Assembly (NCBI RefSeq): GCF_029714285.1 | Contig: NZ_CP121662.1 | Coordinates: forward strand, 1,736,001-1,800,000 | DNA from: Rhizobium sp. CB3090 | GTDB taxonomy: Bacteria; Pseudomonadota; Alphaproteobacteria; Rhizobiales; Rhizobiaceae | Length of the DNA stretch: 64,000 bases | Direction: 5' to 3' | Shown here: piece by piece, positions 36,830-46,752 of the stretch | Layout of the letters: each line of letters starts with the position of its first letter | Numbering within the stretch: position 1 is the first letter of the stretch | Made by a program: the position numbers and the translations under genes | Notes under the pieces: model-generated | Database searches by the model: none | Told to the model about the DNA's origin: nothing | What the model saw: only the letters and a program-made list of their open reading frames with translations

Positions 36830-38719
36830 TCATTCGATGCAGGGGATTAACGCTGCCCCAAAGTATCGCTCAACGTCCGACCGGCGCCACACTCGACACC
36901 CATTGGAGTAAGTCATTACGGGCTCAACTCCCGCACTGAGCATTGGGATAAGAATGCTTCGCGTCAGTCTTCCCCCAGTGCAACTCGGCACGCGCACGCC
37001 TAACAGGCTGCTCAATTCGAACTCCGACCGAAACTTCATAATCGACTCTGCAGTAAAAGGCGGCGTGACAAGGCCGGCCGTCGTCGCATTTTGGAACCCA
37101 AACGTGTTAAGTCCAGTGCTCGTATAGAATTCACGCTTGGAGAGTGGAAGCTTGTGCCAGGAGTCTGTCTCTTCATTTTGTTCGGCCAAGAGGAGAGAGA
37201 GCCCGTCCAGGTCCTGGATATAGAGCCTCTCCAATGCGGAGAAGCTGACGCTTCTCGTCCACCAGTACCGGACACGCCCGGAAAGCAGCCAATTGAAAAT
37301 GCGCCCCCATGGATCGTCAGTTCGATTGAAGAGTGCGGAAACCACTCGTCGCAACTGTATTGCGTCGATTGGCAAATGCGTTTTCGATGAATTTGAGGCT
37401 AGTCGGTGAACAAAATCCCTAGCTGCGATGGCGAACGTCGATTTCGTTGACTCTTCGGAGTCGGGGAGAGGGAGCAATCCGCCGCTGGCCATCGCCATAA
37501 GGCTCGGCACCGAAACCCCAATGTGCTTTGTAAATTGACGGACGTCCGCCCGTGACCGAAGCACGACAGCCTCCGCAAGTAGCTTTGGGTTACAATCGGC
37601 AACCCTTCGAGCTATCCACTTTCTGAAAGGTGGATACTCCACATCAAATGCAGTTAATTTCGAAACCTGGAACGAAATCTCGCTCAGGCCGGATCGAATT
37701 TTCGCGGTGCGAACCAACTGCTTCATGCTGCTCCGAATCCTGGCATCTAATCGGGTATTGAAAAACAAGGACTTTGCTGAAGGGAAAGTCGCTTTTTCAG
37801 TTTGATAAAGAAGCTTCTCTTCGAATGCTGCGGGCCACCCACGTACGATTTCCGCGGCGACCGCAAGATCGCAAGCCGAAATCTGCAAGCGAGGACCGGT
37901 TGGCTTTTTGTCTGAGATTATTTTTGATAGCGCGACCATGAGGCCGAACACTTCGCCGTCGCGTAAATTGTCGAAGTCAGCATGAAGCTCTGATCTAAAA
38001 CCAGCACGTTTGTTCCGCGAGCCTGGATCCACAAAACTGGTAGCAAAATCAAGGTTTTCCCAGTAGCATTCTTCAACAAGATCCTGGGGATGCTCTCTCA
38101 GGTCGACAGCTAGGAGTTTCCCCTCTGGAGTGATTCTGCTGCACTGGTCACAACACCAGATATCTCCCATGAATTTATATCCCAATTGCCGCCGGCAAAT
38201 CGGACAGTCCTGCAAAAGAATTTCCTTAGTTTCCGGATCGAACCCGATCGGCCAAACACGCCATATGCTCCTCAGATACGGAGCTTCCCTCAAAGCCAGA
38301 GGAGATACGCGTCGGATCGGCGAAAAAAACTTCTTGTCCAGCCACACGTCGAAGAACGGCCGTAAATATTTGGCGGGTGGCGAGTATGTGTGCAGAAGAG
38401 GTCTCAATTCGTCAGGTCCTTTTGCATTGCCGAGCAATACTGAAAGTGCTTCTGCCGTGATACCGTATCTGTCTATTCCGGGCGTCGACCTCTTAGTTAT
38501 CCCTTTGGACAGCGCCAAGAGTTTACACGACATCGCGGGATGAAAGCCGTTTTCACATGCCGCCCTGATAAGTAGGTCTTCCAGGCATTCCCCCGGATAC
38601 GGATTGACCGGGACACAATAGGAACTCCCCTTTGTCCGGTGGCGGCGAAGGTAGTAGTCCGGCTCGAATTCCGAAGATGGATCGACACTATGCATGCGCG
38701 AACTCCTCCGCCTCGTCAC
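36830..38719 (-). CDS. tniQ: TniQ/TnsD-like target-site selection protein
   Basis: 629 residues. The N terminus has the TniQ pattern VPVNPYPGECLEDLLIRAA. A zinc-finger region at about 170-195 reads CPICRRQLGYKFMGDIWCCD and ends QC, with the C-x2-C pairs expected of the family. The long C-terminal extension is typical of TnsD-type members that recognise a specific attachment site, not of the short TniQ of CRISPR-linked elements. The start overlaps the tniB 3' end by about 30 bp. Target site unknown. Confidence 0.85.
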   Translation of the reverse strand: MTRRRSSRMHSVDPSSEFEPDYYLRRHRTKGSSYCVPVNPYPGECLEDLLIRAACENGFHPAMSCKLLALSKGITKRSTPGIDRYGITAEALSVLLGNAKGPDELRPLLHTYSPPAKYLRPFFDVWLDKKFFSPIRRVSPLALREAPYLRSIWRVWPIGFDPETKEILLQDCPICRRQLGYKFMGDIWCCDQCSRITPEGKLLAVDLREHPQDLVEECYWENLDFATSFVDPGSRNKRAGFRSELHADFDNLRDGEVFGLMVALSKIISDKKPTGPRLQISACDLAVAAEIVRGWPAAFEEKLLYQTEKATFPSAKSLFFNTRLDARIRSSMKQLVRTAKIRSGLSEISFQVSKLTAFDVEYPPFRKWIARRVADCNPKLLAEAVVLRSRADVRQFTKHIGVSVPSLMAMASGGLLPLPDSEESTKSTFAIAARDFVHRLASNSSKTHLPIDAIQLRRVVSALFNRTDDPWGRIFNWLLSGRVRYWWTRSVSFSALERLYIQDLDGLSLLLAEQNEETDSWHKLPLSKREFYTSTGLNTFGFQNATTAGLVTPPFTAESIMKFRSEFELSSLLGVRVPSCTGGRLTRSILIPMLSAGVEPVMTYSNGCRVWRRSDVERYFGAALIPCIE

Positions 38720-39297
38720 GCAAATATTCCTTCATGGAAGGAATATGGACAGGACCTTCGATGAAAGGATTGTAAGAGCAGAGACCGATTCGAAGAGGCA
38801 GCTTTTGAACGGCTCCGGCCAGATGTTCAACTGTGAGAACGCTCTCACTCTTCAAAACCATAAGTTCTAGCGCGTCGCGAACGATAATCGCCACTAGGCC
38901 GAGGCGTCCCTTTGAAGCGATGTTAAGACAAAGCGGTGTGTCGCCCTGGACCAGCAGCGTCGGTCTCTCCGGCAAGATGCCATGCTCTACGATCTTCAAG
39001 ACAAGCCTGCCGCAGAATTCGTTGAATATCTCCATATCCCTTTTTATGGACGGATGAAGCGGTCCGAACTTGATCGGCTCTTCGGATCGAGTAAGAACCT
39101 GATGCTCGAAGATCACCCTTTCCGCATGCTGGGTTCCGACGAAGACGATGGGCCATCTCTTCACCCAGTTCTTCAAAGTGTTTTGCAGTTCCGAAGCGTC
39201 GTCCCGCCGGTTGATCGGTCCGGAAGACCCCTGTCGTTTGATATGCTGCGTCTCGTCCAAGAATATGATTTGATATCCTTTCTGCGCTAGAATCTTT
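38688..39297 (-). pseudogene. tniB: TnsC/TniB ATPase, C-terminal part (cut by IS66)
   Basis: The frame enters from the IS66 border as ILAQKGYQIIFLDETQHI, which holds the Walker B acid pair, and continues to DEAEEFAHA at the stop; sensor-type VFVGTQHAE follows about 45 residues later. Removing the IS66 copy and one 8-bp duplicate (39290-39297) joins it in frame to the N-terminal part at 42122-42551, giving a 343-residue AAA+ protein. Such ATPases bridge TniQ and the transposase. Alone this piece lacks the P-loop and cannot work. Confidence 0.88.
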
Positions 39298-39396
39298 GTA
39301 ACCGCCCGATTGTGGCCGCCTGTCGGAGATCGGCTTACTTGTTTATGACCCGTCTATAACGACGTCGTTAGCGACGTGCTTTAGGCGAGACCTGCG

Positions 39397-39777
39397 ATGC
39401 GCGTGGAAATTCTCGGCGATGAACGTCGCCGACGTTGGAGTGATGAGAGCAAGCTGGAGGTCGTGCTGTCGGTAGGCGTCGACGGCGCGTCGGTGACAGA
39501 GGTGGCGCGCCGGTATTCGGTCACGCGGCAGCAGGTTTACACCTGGCGGCGTGAATTGCGGAAGAAGGGCCTGCTGTCGCCGCCGTCGACGACGGTGTTT
39601 CTGCCGCTGGACATGCCGCCGGCAGGGGACAGCAAAGAGGCTCGGGCTTTTGATGGCATGCAGGTTTTGCCTGCAATGATGGAATTGCAACTGCGCTGCG
39701 GACGAAGCCTTCGCTTCAGTGGCGATGTTGATGTGGTTGCACTGAAGCGCCTGATCCGGGCAATCGAGGCGGCATGA
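39397..39777 (+). CDS. tnpA: IS66 TnpA-type protein (HTH)
   Basis: 126 residues. Helix-turn-helix of the IS66 OrfA/IS3 OrfA type near the N terminus (RRWSDESKLEVVLSVGVDGA, VTEVARRYSVTRQQVYTWRRE). It is needed with TnpB for IS66 transposition and probably binds DNA. Its stop overlaps the tnpB start as ATGA, so translation is coupled. Confidence 0.9.
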   Translation: MRVEILGDERRRRWSDESKLEVVLSVGVDGASVTEVARRYSVTRQQVYTWRRELRKKGLLSPPSTTVFLPLDMPPAGDSKEARAFDGMQVLPAMMELQLRCGRSLRFSGDVDVVALKRLIRAIEAA

Positions 39778-40121
39778 TCGGGCCTGGGACAGGTGTTCGG
39801 GTTTATATCGCCTGCGGTGTCACGGACATGCGCAAGGGGATAGAGGGGCTGGCTGCTCTTGCCCAGGATGTGCTGCGCCAGAAGCCGACGGGAGGTGCGG
39901 TCTTCGCGTTTCGGGGCAAGCGGGGCGACCGTTTGAAGCTATTGTATTTTGACGGCCAGGGGTTCTGCCTTTATTACAAAATCTTGCAGAAAGGGCGGTT
40001 TCCATGGCCCTTGGCAGCAGATGGAGCAGCCCGGTTGACGTCTGCTCAACTGGCAATGCTGTGGGAAGGGATTGATTGGCGACGGCCCGACTGGGGCGTT
40101 CCTCCGGCCCGTGTCGGTTGA
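39774..40121 (+). CDS. tnpB: IS66 Orf2-like TnpB
   Basis: 115 residues, the conserved IS66 TnpB: GTGVRVYIACGVTDMRKGIE at the start, GAVFAFRGKRGDRLKLLYFD and WPLAADGAARLTSAQLAML. Required for transposition, biochemical role not known. Overlaps tnpA by 4 bp. Confidence 0.93.
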   Translation: MIGPGTGVRVYIACGVTDMRKGIEGLAALAQDVLRQKPTGGAVFAFRGKRGDRLKLLYFDGQGFCLYYKILQKGRFPWPLAADGAARLTSAQLAMLWEGIDWRRPDWGVPPARVG

Positions 40122-40184
40122 CTTTATCTCACTGAATTTGCGTGTTTTTATGGATATTGACCCTGACCTGTGGTAGTCAGGTTC

Positions 40185-41810
40185 ATGTCAAACGCGAGCC
40201 AAAATCTTCCCGATGATCCGGCCTTCCTGAAGGCGATGATCGCCTCGCTTGAGGCGAAGAACGCGAAGATGTCTGCGACCTTGCAGGCGCATGATCAGTT
40301 GATCCAGTCCCTGCGGCTGCGCATCGCCAGGCTGAAGAAACATGGCTTCGGCAAGTCGTCGGAAAAGATCGAGCGGGAAATCCAGCAGTTGGAACTGGCG
40401 CTCGAGGACCTGATGATTGCCGCTTCGGAAGGCAGCAGCGAGCCACTCGCCGAGGACGAAGAAACGGAGCCTGCCGCGCCTGAGGAAAGCATGCCTGAAA
40501 AGACCATGCGCCGCCGTCCGCGCGTGTCGGACAAGGCCGCTCGCGAGCGCAGGGAACTTGATCCCGGAACGTGCTGCCCCGCTTGTGGTGGCGAACTGCG
40601 GCTTGTCGGCGAAGACGTCAGCAAAATCCTCGACATGATCGCCGCACAGATGAAGGTCATCGAGATCGCCCGGCTGAAGAAGTCCTGCCGCTGCTGCGAG
40701 AAGATGGTGCAGTTGCCCGCGCCCAGCCGTCCGATATCGGGCAGCATGGCGGGCGCTGGTCTTCTGGCCTATATCCTGGTCTCGAAGTTCGACGACCACT
40801 TGCCGCTCTATCGCCTGAACGAAATCTTCGCCCGCATGGGCGTTGATATCCCCGACAGCACGTTGGTCGATTGGTGTGGCCGCGCCATGCAGGTGCTCCT
40901 GCCGCTGATCGAGTTGATCGAAGCCGCGATCATGAGCAGCGACCTTCTCCACGCCGACGACACGCCGATCCGGGTTCTGGATCGTTCTCTACGCGACAAG
41001 GGGCTGGGGAAAGGGGTGAAGAAGGGCAGGCTCTGGACCTATGTCCGGGACCAGCGCCCATGGGCGGGCATAGCTCCGCCCGGTGCGGTCTATTATTTTG
41101 CTCCCGACTGGAAGGAAGAGCACGTTCACCGTCACCTCAAGGAGGCGAGCGGCATCCTTCAGGCCGATGGCTACAAAGGCTATGCGAAGTTATATGAGGC
41201 CGGAACGGACGGGAAACGCCGCTTCCGGGAGGCTTCATGTTGGGCGCATTGGCGGCGCGACTTCCACGATATCTGGACCTCGAACAAATCCGAGATTGCC
41301 CGCGAGGCTCTCGACCGTATCGGCGCGCTTTACGACATCGAGCGCGGCATTGCAGGCAAGTCTGCCGATATCCGTCTTGCCGCGCGCCAGAAGCACAGCA
41401 AGGCAAAGGTCGAAGCATTCCGCGTCTGGGCCGAAGCGCAACTGACCCGTATCCCCGGCAAGAGCGATCTGGCGGGCGCTTTCCGGTACGGCTTGAGCAG
41501 GTGGTCTTCATTCTGCCTGTTCCTGGAAGATGGCCGTGTCGCAATCGATAACAACGCCGCCGAGCGGGCGTTGCGTCCTATCGGCGTTGGAAGACGAAAC
41601 TGGCTCTTCGCGGGTGCCGACACTGGAGCAGAAACCCTGGCGCGGGCCATGACGATTATCGAAACCGCCAAGATGAATGGCCTTGATCCGCAGGCCTATC
41701 TGGCTGATGTGCTCGACCGCATTCAGGATCACAAGATCAATCGCCTCGCGGAGCTGCTTCCATGGAACTGGAAGCCGACAGCGGCAATCATCTGCGCCGA
41801 GGCCGCTTGA
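40185..41810 (+). CDS. tnpC: IS66 transposase TnpC
   Basis: 541 residues from the ATG at 40185. Order of parts: N-terminal coiled coil (ASLEAKNAKMSATLQAHDQLI), zinc-finger (DPGTCCPACGGEL to KKSCRCCEKM), and the DDE domain with LLHADDTPIRVLDR, YKGYAKLYE and the Glu in GRVAIDNNAAERALRPIGV. The C-terminal IS66 region ends at PWNWKPT. All key motifs are intact. Confidence 0.95.
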   Translation: MSNASQNLPDDPAFLKAMIASLEAKNAKMSATLQAHDQLIQSLRLRIARLKKHGFGKSSEKIEREIQQLELALEDLMIAASEGSSEPLAEDEETEPAAPEESMPEKTMRRRPRVSDKAARERRELDPGTCCPACGGELRLVGEDVSKILDMIAAQMKVIEIARLKKSCRCCEKMVQLPAPSRPISGSMAGAGLLAYILVSKFDDHLPLYRLNEIFARMGVDIPDSTLVDWCGRAMQVLLPLIELIEAAIMSSDLLHADDTPIRVLDRSLRDKGLGKGVKKGRLWTYVRDQRPWAGIAPPGAVYYFAPDWKEEHVHRHLKEASGILQADGYKGYAKLYEAGTDGKRRFREASCWAHWRRDFHDIWTSNKSEIAREALDRIGALYDIERGIAGKSADIRLAARQKHSKAKVEAFRVWAEAQLTRIPGKSDLAGAFRYGLSRWSSFCLFLEDGRVAIDNNAAERALRPIGVGRRNWLFAGADTGAETLARAMTIIETAKMNGLDPQAYLADVLDRIQDHKINRLAELLPWNWKPTAAIICAEAA

Positions 41811-42106
41811 TGGCAACGGTCAGCTTCGTCTTCACCATCGACTATGTCGCCGAAATCCTCGATGAGGACGTCGACCTCCTCAGGGAGATCATCAGCAATG
41901 ATGACAACCTGACCTATGGGAATATCATCAGCGTCGTGACCGGAGATGACGAGAGCACACCCGCTCTGACAGACGATGGCATCGACGAACTTAGGCAGAT
42001 GCTGACTGAGGCGCGTCGGTCAGCCGAAAAATGGCAGGAGTTCCTCGATTGCTTTGTCCTCGACGAAGAGATCGCCGCACGCGTCAAGCCATATTCCCCG
42101 CGGTAG
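41810..42106 (+). CDS. IS66 passenger protein, 98 residues
   Basis: The ATG overlaps the last base of the tnpC stop (TGATG), so it is coupled to the transposase. The protein is acidic (DYVAEILDEDVDLLREIISN, SVVTGDDESTPALTDDGIDE), ends 15 bp before the right inverted repeat and is part of the element. Function unknown. Confidence 0.8.
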   Translation: MATVSFVFTIDYVAEILDEDVDLLREIISNDDNLTYGNIISVVTGDDESTPALTDDGIDELRQMLTEARRSAEKWQEFLDCFVLDEEIAARVKPYSPR

Positions 42107-42121
42107 CAATCGGGCCGTTAC

Positions 42122-42551
42122 GAATCTTTTCCACACGAAAGCGTTTGCTCATGGTGGTTCCGCCAAACGGGTCCGGATCACCGAGCGCTTTCAGGAAGTC
42201 TGACATCAATCCGGTAGTTGTAGTCGAACCGCTCAACTCGACGTGCAGCGCCAGGGTCTGCAACTCCCTCAAGACCTTCCGGGGAGCGTTGTCCTTCAAC
42301 AAACCCTGCCTGATACACTCCTCGACGATGATCGTCTCAATGTACCACAGGACAGTGGTGCTTTTCCCGGAACCCGAGCCCGCGAACAGGCTCGTCGCCG
42401 TCTGCTGGGCGTCCGGGGCTTCGACTTTCCGCCTTCTCAGCTTTTCGAACATGGCGACGGCGGCCTCCTGGTGCGGATGCTTGATGCGCATCGTGCTGAA
42501 TTCCCTGAAGATGTCGTATTCCGAAATCACAAGCGGGGGGTGGACCGGCAT
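42122..42551 (-). pseudogene. tniB: TnsC/TniB ATPase, N-terminal part (cut by IS66)
   Basis: Begins at an ATG at 42551 with AAAGGAG upstream, 28 bp after the tnsB stop. It has YDIFREFSTMRIKHPHQEAA and the P-loop SLFAGSGSGKST of AAA+ transposition regulators. The frame runs to the IS66 border in KRFRVEKI and would there continue as LAQKGYQ in the piece at 38688-39297. Read on into IS66 it gains about 10 foreign residues and stops, leaving a P-loop without Walker B. Confidence 0.88.
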
Positions 42552-42579
42552 GGCTTCTCCTTTGGTCGGGAGTCGGAAC

Positions 42580-44868
42580 TCAGTCGAGATCGTCTGCAAG
42601 CGCATCGAGGAAGCTTGAAGCGTCATCGATGATAGGAAGTGCGTGAGGCCTGGCGTTGGCGGGTCTCTCGACACGTACGGAAGCGCTGGCCGCTTTCCTG
42701 AGCTCGTCTATTAGCTTGTTTTTCTGGCGCGTTTCCTGCGCCTTCCGGGCGCCGCGCTGTTGATCCTTGTGGGAGACCAGGGGGGACTTGCGGACAATTG
42801 CCGGCATCTCCTGGGGGATGTCGTATGGAGCATCGCCGTTGATGGTCGGATCGACGGTTCCCATTTCGATGTCGTCGCCCTCGGCCAAGGTATAGACGAC
42901 GAGCTCCCCTTCCGCGGCCACCTTCTTGTTCGCCTTTCTAGCCTGAAGGATCGCACGTTCCGCTCGGGCCAGGTCCCGCGCCCTGTCGCGGAGCCTTAGA
43001 AATTCGCATTTTGCGAGGATCAACTCCTCCTCGCTCACGAAGTGCCTGTCGAGCCTGCGGTCCGCCTCCCTGATGAGTCTGGCTTCATTGTAGCTTAGGC
43101 CCTCGGCGAACCTCGGCTTGCTGTTGGGCAGCCGCACAAATCTGTTCCTTACATGATCTACGATATAGATGTGTGAGCAGTCATGCGGATAGATGATCGC
43201 CTCGACAGCCACCTTTCCGCCCTTCCTCCGGCTGGACCGCATTTCCGCGGGCAGCGTCGCGCGAAGAAAATCTTCAGTCACATCCTTATGGTGGAACACG
43301 TGGGTGTCATAGGCGACTCCCGCCCCATTGAACCACAGCCGCTTGCGGATTCCGCAAAGGATGTCGAAAAGGTCTAACCGCTTCGGCACGGAGCGCCCCA
43401 CCATTGCGTCGTTCACCTTTTCGGACCACAACCTGGCCGGAATACCCTCCAGCGTCCGATTCCTACCGAGATGGTGGACGTTGACGATCCAATGCCACAT
43501 TACCCCAGTAGCGAAATCGAGGGCCCACTGCGCCTTCTCCTCGGGCTTCAGCCTTCGTGCCGCCAGAGCTTGGGGCTTGTATGGTATGCCGCCCGGAGCG
43601 TTGTGCCAGAGGGAATGGTTGTAAGTGTTGAATCCCCTCTCCACGATGGCCTTCGCCTTCGGGGTTCCTTTGGGCGCCAGCTCCATGTCAATGCCTGAGT
43701 CCGCGAGCAGCGTCCGTGAGGAGAATCCGATATTCTCGACGCCATTGTCGAAGGTCATCTCCTTTGGCATGCCACTGCCATCGGTCGCCCCCTTCTTCTT
43801 GCCGAAGCGCTCTATCAGGAAGAGCTTCGGTCGTAGCATCTGCTTGATCGCCAGTTGGACCGTCAATGCCGATGGCTTTTCGAAGGTCAGGATCGCGGCA
43901 AGTATCATGCGAGAGTAGACGTCGAAGATCGAGACGAGCCACGGCCGCCTGCGGTCTTCTATATTGCCGTCCTCGTCGTAGATGTTGATCCAGGTGTCGA
44001 CGAGGGTCTGATCGATCTGGACGCGCTGGAGCGGGAAGTCCGCCGACGCGCCCTTGGCCCTTCCGCCGTATTCCTGCAGGGCTCGACGGGGTTCCCGTTT
44101 GGCGAGTCGCTCCTCGGTCTCCTGTCCCCGGATATGGTCTTCGACGGCCGTGCGTCTCGGATATTTCAGCGATGATTCGCCGCGCTGCTGTCGAGCCCGG
44201 TCCTCCAATATCGCGTCGCCAAGGAACTTGTCCACGACATCCTTGAGCGTCGGAGGTTTCGGAATCCCCTCGCTGTAGAACTCATCGACGGCGTTCTTGA
44301 GCCTCCGCAGGACCCATGGATCGGTCCACTTGCGCTTGCTGTGTGCTCCCCTTTGGCTGATATAATCCGCCAGGCAGCGGTTATGAGGGACGCCCTTCTC
44401 CAATGCGCGACGGAGGGCCGAATAGGACGGCTTGTGAAAGTGGCCCGCCGCCTCCGCGGCGGGGTAGGTTCGGTCAATGAACGCCGTGTAGCCAGCATTG
44501 GATCTGGACACTTCGTCGGGCGCGGCGTCGAAGCGCTTCACGTAGAATAGGAGCATGGCCGCTTCCGCGACCTTCACCTGAGCAGCGTGGATTTTCTTGC
44601 GGGTCTCAAGCGGCGTTTTCGGCAGCGAAGGATCCATTAGCGCGTGGATGTCGATGCGATCCACCCAGTTCGACGAGAGCTGCCGGACCGCAGCCCTGTC
44701 TTTGATCATTTTCGAGAGCTTGCCCTCGTCGAACGGCACGGGTCTTCCCGTAGTCCCGTCGACAAATATCATCTGCCCGCCGGCGACCTGCTTCACGAAG
44801 GTGTACTCCCTCGTGACGCCCTCGAACGGGATACGGTAGCAATCACCTCTCGCGAGCTTTAGTGTCAT
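42580..44868 (-). CDS. tnsB: TnsB/TniA-type DDE transposase
   Basis: 762 residues of the Mu/Tn7 integrase class. The RNase H-fold catalytic triad is visible: Asp286 (LQRVQIDQTLVDTW), Asp374 (EMTFDNGVENIGF) and Glu410 (AKAIVERGFNTYN). A Mu-type C-terminal beta-barrel follows. The N-terminal 250 residues hold DNA-binding helical domains. It would cut and join the 3' ends of the element, with TnsA cutting the 5' ends. It is separated from tnsA by 8 bp. Intact as read. Confidence 0.92.
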   Translation of the reverse strand: MTLKLARGDCYRIPFEGVTREYTFVKQVAGGQMIFVDGTTGRPVPFDEGKLSKMIKDRAAVRQLSSNWVDRIDIHALMDPSLPKTPLETRKKIHAAQVKVAEAAMLLFYVKRFDAAPDEVSRSNAGYTAFIDRTYPAAEAAGHFHKPSYSALRRALEKGVPHNRCLADYISQRGAHSKRKWTDPWVLRRLKNAVDEFYSEGIPKPPTLKDVVDKFLGDAILEDRARQQRGESSLKYPRRTAVEDHIRGQETEERLAKREPRRALQEYGGRAKGASADFPLQRVQIDQTLVDTWINIYDEDGNIEDRRRPWLVSIFDVYSRMILAAILTFEKPSALTVQLAIKQMLRPKLFLIERFGKKKGATDGSGMPKEMTFDNGVENIGFSSRTLLADSGIDMELAPKGTPKAKAIVERGFNTYNHSLWHNAPGGIPYKPQALAARRLKPEEKAQWALDFATGVMWHWIVNVHHLGRNRTLEGIPARLWSEKVNDAMVGRSVPKRLDLFDILCGIRKRLWFNGAGVAYDTHVFHHKDVTEDFLRATLPAEMRSSRRKGGKVAVEAIIYPHDCSHIYIVDHVRNRFVRLPNSKPRFAEGLSYNEARLIREADRRLDRHFVSEEELILAKCEFLRLRDRARDLARAERAILQARKANKKVAAEGELVVYTLAEGDDIEMGTVDPTINGDAPYDIPQEMPAIVRKSPLVSHKDQQRGARKAQETRQKNKLIDELRKAASASVRVERPANARPHALPIIDDASSFLDALADDLD

Positions 44869-44876
44869 GGCCGTGG

Positions 44877-45794
44877 TCAGGAGTTCGTGAGAATCTTCAG
44901 GGAGTTATTCTGCGGAAGCATGACCATTGTCTCGGACGACACCACATCGGTCAGGTCCATCGCCAGGATCCGCCTGACGTGAAGCGCCCTGAGCTTGGCC
45001 CATCCAACAGGTCCGTCCCCCAATGCTGCAACGATCTCCGCGGCGGGTTTGCCCCCGTGCCGAAGTGCCAGCTCGACTGCCCAGACGTCCGTCTGGTTTA
45101 CGTCGGTGTGTCGCCATGAGACAACGCTAGCCGCGATGCCAAGATCGCCCTCGAACAGATCTTCCGCCCTCTGGATGACAGCGAACTCGAAGCCCAGTCT
45201 TCGGTACACCTCCTTGGCCAGTTCCAGCTTGCGAATGTATTTCGGGTCCCACTGACGGGTATCTCGCTCATCCTTGATCTCGACGATGACTATCTTGAGT
45301 AGGTCATCCGGCTCGTCCTGCGAAGGGGCAAGGGCCGCGGTCGAGAACGGAATGCCGTTTCGGAGATCGTCCAGGAACGAAGGATGGACCTTGAGCAGAA
45401 GATCTGGAAAATACCGAAGTGGAGATTTCTGCTCCCGGACGTTGATCTCCAGCCGGTGAGGCTGAGCAAGCAATTTCACCACTCTGCTGGACGCCTCGGC
45501 CAACACCATTGCGGCCTTTTCCCCATGTCGCGACTCCCAGGGCATCTGTGCAAAATCCGCCTTCACCGAGATGAAGAAGCCCGTATATTTCGTCTGACGG
45601 CCGTTCACGATCCGTCGGACTGGCCCTCCGTCGACCGACGTCAGTATCCGCGCGACGGGCTTGGCCTCTCCCAAACGCCGATCCGATCGCAGTTTGACGC
45701 CAGTCGAAGACAGCAGCCTTGCGACCGCCTTCCTGTCGGCTCGGCGAATGCGCTTTGCTTCGGGTTCCACGAGCATCTTACGATCCTTTTCCAT
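44877..45794 (-). CDS. tnsA: TnsA-type endonuclease of a Tn7-like element
   Basis: 305 residues from the ATG at 45794 (AAGGG upstream). The restriction-like fold residues are visible: Glu87 in MPWESRHGEKAAM, Asp131 in LRYFPDLLLKV, and Glu172-x-Lys174 in VIVEIKDERDT. These match TnsA, which cleaves the 5' ends for cut-and-paste transposition. The C-terminal half should contact TnsC. First gene of the transposition operon. The 276 bp upstream (45795-46070) hold no gene and presumably the promoter. Confidence 0.85.
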   Translation of the reverse strand: MEKDRKMLVEPEAKRIRRADRKAVARLLSSTGVKLRSDRRLGEAKPVARILTSVDGGPVRRIVNGRQTKYTGFFISVKADFAQMPWESRHGEKAAMVLAEASSRVVKLLAQPHRLEINVREQKSPLRYFPDLLLKVHPSFLDDLRNGIPFSTAALAPSQDEPDDLLKIVIVEIKDERDTRQWDPKYIRKLELAKEVYRRLGFEFAVIQRAEDLFEGDLGIAASVVSWRHTDVNQTDVWAVELALRHGGKPAAEIVAALGDGPVGWAKLRALHVRRILAMDLTDVVSSETMVMLPQNNSLKILTNS

Positions 45795-46070
45795 GTTGAT
45801 GCCCTTGCACGCGGGCGCACGTGTTCGAACACGCAATACTCGGACCGCCGCAGTCTGACGGATTCAATTTGACCCAAGCGGAGGGCGCAAGCAGACGCTC
45901 CCGGCGGGGCACGCCGGGGAACTATGCCCTCGAAATCGAGGTGCTTGTTTTCAAGCGAGCGACATCCACCAGCAACTTGATCCGGCCGGCTGACTAAAGC
46001 TCCAAATTACTGTAGTGTTACTGCCAAGGTGATTTTCTCAACGCGACTCACCTTCCTTTAGATAATAAAA

Positions 46071-46652
46071 GTGAACCCCATAAGAGTCCAATGGCATTCC
46101 GATATGCAACAAAATCGTTCGCTTTTGACTGATATAATTGCGCTGACTAAACCAGGAAGAGCCGGCGCGCGGGAGGACGAGACTGCATTGGTTTCTGCGT
46201 CCCGCGAGAATGTTCGGGAAGCGATCCAGATCGTCAGGTCCGAAATCGATGACCTCACCTCGATCCTCGTCAGCGTGCAGACACTTCTGGGGCAACGAAA
46301 AGAGCGCGAAGAACAGCTCATTAGAGCCCAAGCGCTTCTTGACGAGACGGACGATGGCCAGACCCGCATCCCGGACAACTTCGCCTCGAGACGACGAGAA
46401 AGGCGTTCCAGTCTGGCCTGGGCGGTTCGACGCGAAGCGTATCTTGCTCTAAAGAGGATCGGCAGACCGCTCAGTCGAAGGGAAATCCATCAAGAGCTGG
46501 TACTGGCCGGCGTGGAATTCAAAACCGAACCAGGTGAGCCGACGCTCCAAGCGATCACAAAAATCATGTGGAAGGCTTCCGAATTCGTATCGACCGATGA
46601 CGGGTACTGGCTCGCGGACGAGACCGCAACGCCACGCAGACAGGACGCATAA
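46071..46652 (+). CDS. Hypothetical protein with coiled coil and winged-helix-like C terminus
   Basis: 193 residues (an internal ATG at 46104 is also possible). Residues about 40-100 are a likely coiled coil (VREAIQIVRSEIDDLTSILV, RKEREEQLIRAQALLDE). Residues 120-180 read like a winged helix (AVRREAYLALKRIGRPLSRREIHQELVLAG), similar to HTH-HARE type domains. It is transcribed away from tnsA and lies between tnsA and the repeat array, so it may be transposon cargo or a regulator. Family not certain. Confidence 0.65.
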   Translation: MNPIRVQWHSDMQQNRSLLTDIIALTKPGRAGAREDETALVSASRENVREAIQIVRSEIDDLTSILVSVQTLLGQRKEREEQLIRAQALLDETDDGQTRIPDNFASRRRERRSSLAWAVRREAYLALKRIGRPLSRREIHQELVLAGVEFKTEPGEPTLQAITKIMWKASEFVSTDDGYWLADETATPRRQDA

Positions 46653-46752
46653 GCTGTCTTTCTTTGATCGTTTCGGGCCTGAGCAATCTTCTGTCTCGCT
46701 TCCATGGCATTGGCGGCGGACCGCGACTCCTACGCTTGCACGAGCACATTCC

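Larger units (their letters stand above)
39298..42121 (+). mobile_element. IS66-family element inserted in tniB
   Basis: 2824 bp. Inverted repeats begin GTAACCGCCCGATTG at the left and GTAACGGCCCGATTG at the right (read inward), with the GTAA tip of the IS66 family. GAATCTTT is present directly on both flanks (39290-39297 and 42122-42129), the 8-bp target duplication expected. It carries tnpA, tnpB and tnpC plus a 98-residue passenger, all intact and overlapping or closely spaced, so the copy is probably recent. Confidence 0.95.
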
